Notes under the pieces: generated by a model
Seen by the model: the letters and a program-made list of their open reading frames with translations, nothing else
Told to the model about the DNA's origin: nothing
Database searches by the model: none
Source: Ignavibacteria bacterium
GTDB taxonomy: Bacteria > Bacteroidota > Ignavibacteria > Kapaibacteriales > UBA4661
Assembly: GCA_947459425.1 (NCBI GenBank)
Contig: CANHDJ010000031.1
Coordinates: 1 to 39,355, forward strand
DNA length: 39,355 nt
Direction of reading: 5' to 3'
Shown here: positions 36,399 to 39,355 of the stretch, piece by piece
Layout: every line of letters starts with the position of its first letter
Numbering within the stretch: the stretch's first letter is position 1
Program-made: the position numbers and the translations under genes

Positions 36399-36488
36399 AA
36401 AAATCTGACAGTTTGCGGGAGACGACCTGACAGTTTTTGCGAAAAAACAGAGGTATTGGGGAAAAAGTGTCAGATTTTTCTGACAGTG
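36399..36488. repeat. CTGACAG-motif cluster with inverted repeat
   Basis: AAAAATCTGACA (36399-36410) and its exact complement TGTCAGATTTTT (36468-36479) are 57 bp apart. Further copies of CTGACAG lie near 36427 and 36480. They sit about 260 bp upstream of the giant gene and about 450 bp from tonB. They may be regulator binding sites or a small hairpin element. Confidence 0.5.
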
Positions 36489-36543
36489 TGAGTTGACAAT
36501 TTTTTGAAACTGTTGCCCGTCTGACGAAACCCGCCGGACGCTT

Positions 36544-36747
36544 GAGGAAAGCGCCCGACGGGAAGACCGCTCCTCGTCAGCCGTTGACTCTCAGAAGTCG
36601 CTGCGCTCGACGGCGGTTTCTTACCCCGTCAGACAGGTTGGCTTTGAGGAAAGCACCCGACGGGGAGACCGCTCCTCGTCAGCCGTTGACTCTCAGAAGT
36701 CGCTGCGCTCGACGGCGGTTTCTTACCTCGTCAGACAGGTTGGCGGT
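36544..36747. repeat. Tandem duplication of a 102-bp repeat
   Basis: Two adjacent copies, 36544-36645 and 36646-36747, differ at only a few positions. Each starts GAGGAAAGC(G/A)CCCGACGGG and ends near CCCGTCAGACAGGTTGG. The CCCGACGGG(A/G)AGACCGCTC part is shared with the palindromic elements at 27050-27077. Because 102 is a multiple of three the repeat is open in all of a reading frame, giving a spurious repetitive peptide. Confidence 0.85.
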
Positions 36748-36929
36748 AGGTGAGTAGCGAAAAAAAGCACAACAATCTCTCATACAACGCCTGAAAAGCG
36801 CACGAATACTGCTATTGGTTGATTTTTAGACAAAATATTTGGAGGGAAAAAGAAAATTCTGTATTTTAATACAGACAAAAGACTCCGAAATCTAAATATC
36901 ATTTCAACGTTTTTTTGAGAGGCACAACC

Positions 36930-37844
36930 ATGAAACTGTTCTATGAAAATACCGACAAGGGCGATGCACTGCCGAAAGTAGTGCCGACCAAGGCAGACCA
37001 AACTCTGGAATATAGTGATGTTGGTGAATCAGCGATGGTTAATGGGCATGAAGTACCCAAAATGCTGCTTTTTCTTGAAGCACGGGAAAAAGAGGAATTT
37101 GGATGGCAGCCGTACAGTTTTGTACAACTCAAACGATTTCGCACCAAAGCAGCAACCATCGGCTTTCTGACAGCGTTATCGTTGGCGGCAGTGTTCATTG
37201 GCGGCTACATGGGGTGGTTGCATATCAAAGCCCGCACCGAAGGTAGTAATCGAGTCACTATTGCAAAAATTACACTCTCGAAATTACCACCGCCGCCGCC
37301 GACCGCCGAACCGACCGCCGTTGCACCACCGCCCGTGAGCGACTCGCATGGACCGGCAGCTCGCGCTGGCACTCCTGTACCTGTGCCGGACGCGCTCGTC
37401 GCACCAGACGTAAAGGATTTTGCGAATATTGACCAAATTTCGCGGGCAAGTGCGAAGGGCGGAGATGGTGTAGATACTGGTGTTCTGGGAATTGCGAGTG
37501 ATGACATCAAAATAGAAGTCCGCGAAAAAGAAGAAACACCGGATATGTACGAATTTGTGCCTGTCGAAAAAGAGCCATACATAGACATCAAGGATCTCCA
37601 AAGCCGTGTTATTTATCCCGATATTGCACGCCGGGCAAATATTCAAGGCAAAGTATTGGTGCGGGTTCTGGTGGGTAAAAATGGCATCCCAATAAAATGT
37701 AGCGTTGAAAGCAGCGATTCGGATTTGCTGAACGACGCAGCAACAACAGCGATTATGAAATCGGTCTTTACGCCCGCGTTGCAAAATAGCCAGCCGATTA
37801 CGTGCTGGGTGAGTATTCCGGTTGTCTTTATCATTCGGCTCTAA
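36930..37844 (+). CDS. TonB-family energy transducer
   Basis: Transfers proton-motive force from an inner-membrane ExbB-ExbD motor to outer-membrane receptors. 304 residues from the ATG at 36930, which has AGAGG eight bases upstream. It has an unusually long cytoplasmic N-terminus (about 72 residues), one membrane helix (74-96), a Pro-rich periplasmic stretch (LPPPPPTAEPTAVAPPP, 119-135) and the TonB C-terminal domain (about 222-304; VIYPDIARRANIQGKVLVRV with the usual YP and GxV patterns). No ExbB, ExbD or receptor gene is adjacent. In FCB bacteria several such TonB paralogues are common. An earlier TTG at 36915 is in frame. Confidence 0.92.
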   Translation: MKLFYENTDKGDALPKVVPTKADQTLEYSDVGESAMVNGHEVPKMLLFLEAREKEEFGWQPYSFVQLKRFRTKAATIGFLTALSLAAVFIGGYMGWLHIKARTEGSNRVTIAKITLSKLPPPPPTAEPTAVAPPPVSDSHGPAARAGTPVPVPDALVAPDVKDFANIDQISRASAKGGDGVDTGVLGIASDDIKIEVREKEETPDMYEFVPVEKEPYIDIKDLQSRVIYPDIARRANIQGKVLVRVLVGKNGIPIKCSVESSDSDLLNDAATTAIMKSVFTPALQNSQPITCWVSIPVVFIIRL

Positions 37845-37890
37845 AACAGTGGGTGAGTGACGTATTCGGGGGTTCTGCTTCTCAAAAACG

Positions 37891-37942
37891 ACAATGCACA
37901 TTTGGTCTATGCCTTGCATAACCAAATGTGCATTGTTTTTTT
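37891..37942. terminator. Bidirectional terminator between tonB and rpsD
   Basis: ACAATGCACATTTGGT (37891-37906) pairs perfectly over 16 bp with ACCAAATGTGCATTGT (37921-37936), around a 14-base loop. T runs follow on the plus strand (37936-37942) and, after CG, on the minus strand (GTTTTTGAG). It ends both convergent transcripts. Confidence 0.92.
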
Positions 37943-37987
37943 GCGTCCGAAAGCGCTGAAGAATACTTCACACTTCGGAAAACACTA

Positions 37988-38593
37988 TTATCGAGAGTAG
38001 TATTCGACAACAAGCGGGATTTCGCAGATGATCGGTACTTCTTCGCGTGGCGGAACGTAGAGCATTTTCACGCTCAGGTTCGATTTCGACACCTCCAAAT
38101 ATGCCGGAGGCGCGGAAGTGCGGATTGCCTCTTGGAAGCAGACTAATTTGCGGCTTTTTTCGCGGACGGAAATCACATCGTTCACTTTTACGTGGTAGGA
38201 TGGGATATTCACACGCTTACCGTTGACGAAAATGTGTCCATGCGTAACGTATTGACGCGACGCATAGATTGAGCGGGAAAGCCCGGCGCGGAAAACGAGT
38301 GCATCCAAGCGCGATTCGAGAAGCTGCACCAGAATTTCACCCGTGTTGCCCAGCGAACGCTGTGCTTTGTCAACGTAACGGCGCAATTGGCGCTCGTGAA
38401 CGTTGTATTGCAAACGGAGGCGCTGTTTTTCAAACAACTGCTTACCGTAGTCGGAAACTTTTGCGCGACGCTTGTTGCCGCCATGTTGTCCGGGCGGATT
38501 GGGCTTGCGCTCCATGATTTTGCCGGATTTCGCGGTCAGCGCAATGCCGAGTTTACGCGAAAGTCGGACTTTGGGTCCTGTGTAGTTGGACAT
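37988..38593 (-). CDS. rpsD: 30S ribosomal protein S4
   Basis: 201 residues from the ATG at 38593 (MSNYTGPKVRLSRKLG). It has the S4 N-terminal region (NPPGQHGGNKRRAKVSDYGKQLFEKQRLR) and an S4 RNA-binding domain (about 90-155; SRLDALVFRAGLSRSIYASRQYVTHGHIFVNGKRVN). It binds 16S rRNA as a primary assembly protein and also autoregulates in other bacteria. The N-terminal zinc-binding cysteines of some S4 proteins are absent, so it is the zinc-independent form. It is not linked to rpsM, rpsK, rpoA or rplQ as in most bacteria. The frame is open to 38677 but the family start is clear. Confidence 0.97.
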   Translation of the reverse strand: MSNYTGPKVRLSRKLGIALTAKSGKIMERKPNPPGQHGGNKRRAKVSDYGKQLFEKQRLRLQYNVHERQLRRYVDKAQRSLGNTGEILVQLLESRLDALVFRAGLSRSIYASRQYVTHGHIFVNGKRVNIPSYHVKVNDVISVREKSRKLVCFQEAIRTSAPPAYLEVSKSNLSVKMLYVPPREEVPIICEIPLVVEYYSR

Positions 38594-38994
38594 AGCAAAA
38601 AAAGAAAAAATACATCGGAGGTTCGTTGATAATGCGACGTTCTTGAAAAGACTTCCCGCGTTTCTCCAAAACCGCAAGTTCTTGTTGAATAATCACCTAG
38701 AACATCTATGAAGCCAAAGAAACAGCCGCTCAACGCTGAATTAACAAGACTGCCAAAATGCAAAAAAAATACGACATGGCAAGGAAGTTTTTTTGTAAAT
38801 CCCTATTGGGCAGCATTGTTTCGTCTCGTATGTTGCCATACAACACAGCAAATTCCCAAAAGAAAAAGGTAGATTTTGGCACTGGCACGAAAGCAAAAGT
38901 ATTGTATGTTTGTAGCAAGGCAGAGAGTGATATTGCCTTTTCTCTGGCGTATCTCCCCAAATCCCGCCAACATTCGGGCGGATAGACCAATTCT

Positions 38995-39024
38995 TATACG
39001 ACCCAGGTCGAAAAATTTTCTGCC
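38995..39024 (+). repeat. Truncated palindromic repeat (left flank only)
   Basis: Starts TATACGACCCAGGTCGAAAA and continues ATTTTCTGCC. This matches the left flank of the 82-bp repeats (TATACCGAAAAAGGTCGAAA) but the hairpin core is missing. It is 57 bp upstream of the complete copy. Confidence 0.6.
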
Positions 39025-39051
39025 TTGCTTTTACCAGTTCCAGCATACAGC

Positions 39052-39133
39052 TATGCTGAAGAAGGTCGAAAAACTCTTCCCATCTGGCGGCTGAGGAGAG
39101 CAAGTATGCTGCCGTCGGGTGGGTGCTGCGTAT
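39052..39133 (+). repeat. Full-length 82-bp palindromic repeat, copy 4
   Basis: Same length and layout as the copy at 8481: left flank with GAAGGTCGAAAAA, core at 39079-39124 and right flank GTGCTGCGTAT. The stem reads CCCATCTGGCGGC against GCCGTCGGGTGGG. Relative to copy 1, the G-C pair near the base has become A-T on both arms, which keeps the stem. Confidence 0.9.
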
Positions 39134-39355
39134 GCAGTTTTTACCCTTTATGAGTATATGCTCGTAGTTTCTATCGCAGCGACAAAAAGAAAAAAAATTT
39201 CGAGAGTGTACAAAATTTTGTAGTAAAAGGTACAGTAGTTTTGACAGTTTTCTCTAGGTAGCAAGCGGCTCAAGAGCGTTTTTTGTAAAGAAGTCTGCCC
39301 CAGAAGATTCGGGGTTTCGCTGCCCCCGCAGCAAGCAATGGCGGAGGTAGGAGCA

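Larger units (their letters stand above)
36141..36929. other. Intergenic region between giant gene and tonB
   Basis: About 790 bp between divergent genes. Starting next to the giant gene it holds its ribosome-binding site, a GC-rich hairpin (GGCGG-ACA-CCGCC, 36231-36243), a cluster of CTGACAG motifs with a 12-bp inverted repeat at 36399/36468, and a 102-bp tandem duplication at 36544-36747. The last 180 bp are A/T-rich and should contain the tonB promoter. A small open frame across the tandem repeat is not considered a gene. Confidence 0.5.
38594..39355. other. Repeat-bearing non-coding region at the right edge
   Basis: About 760 bp upstream of rpsD without a recognisable gene. The rpsD promoter should lie at its left end. 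It holds a partial (38995-39024) and a full (39052-39133) palindromic repeat, a small hairpin CCCC-AGAAGATTC-GGGG (39299-39315), and A/T-rich sequence. Short open frames on both strands look random. Confidence 0.5.

Noticed and set aside
36542..36757. A 71-codon frame encoding two 34-residue repeats
   Set aside because: It is the translation of the 102-bp DNA tandem repeat, kept open because 102 is divisible by three. It has no ribosome-binding site and is very rich in Arg.
38741..39103. A 120-codon minus-strand open frame near the right edge
   Set aside because: Starts inside a palindromic repeat, is rich in Cys, Phe and Gln, and overlaps other random frames. No domain seen.

Overview
The window looks like a chromosomal segment of a free-living Gram-negative bacterium of the Bacteroidota/Chlorobiota (FCB) group, possibly near Ignavibacteria or Kapabacteria. 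This is an inference from gene content. It carries a giant secreted protein with a type IX secretion (T9SS) type A C-terminal sorting domain, a two-component regulator propeller/Y_Y_Y histidine kinase, the Bacteroidota-style GlmU-like nucleotidyltransferase, a GIN-domain (DUF2807) lipoprotein, a CruF-type carotenoid protein, an AsmA-like protein, and mostly weak Shine-Dalgarno sequences. No rRNA, tRNA or CRISPR array was seen.

Layout. 1-8.3 kb: a membrane TPR/class III adenylyl cyclase (-), a tandem M16 zinc peptidase (-), an exported TPR protein (+) and a GIN-domain lipoprotein (-). 8.4-12.7 kb: a PAP2 phosphatase (+), a GlmU-like enzyme co-transcribed behind tsaD (-), and a divergent CruF-like gene (+). 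12.7-14.0 kb: a compact two-gene restriction-modification cassette (-) with overlapping genes. 14.1-19.7 kb: clpC and a large AsmA-family gene (-). 20.1-26.0 kb: a 1233-residue propeller histidine kinase (+), a class I SAM methyltransferase (-) and an acyl-CoA dehydrogenase (+). 26.3-27.0 kb: an AlbA_2/Schlafen-type winged-helix protein (-), flanked by palindromic repeats. 27.3-36.1 kb: one 8.9 kb gene for a 2953-residue surface or secreted protein (-). 36.9-38.6 kb: tonB (+) and an isolated rpsD (-), sharing a bidirectional terminator.

Most genes are single units or pairs, so the window is mainly housekeeping and cell-envelope functions rather than one pathway. Linked sets are tsaD-glmU-like (32 nt apart) and the methyltransferase-endonuclease pair (4-nt overlap). 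Envelope genes (M16 peptidase, TPR protein, GIN lipoprotein, PAP2, AsmA, giant T9SS cargo, TonB) dominate.

The most unusual feature is a family of dispersed GC-rich palindromic elements, about 82 bp in full-length form with a 46-nt hairpin core. They occur at 8481, 16948, 19830, 19910, 27034/27113 and 39052, with related sequence at 36520-36750. Paired base changes keep the stem intact between copies. One copy appears to lie inside the 5' coding part of the PAP2 gene. A separate MITE-like nested inverted repeat lies at 26066-26217. I do not see a clearly new multi-gene system; the repeat family and the giant, apparently highly expressed T9SS protein most deserve follow-up.
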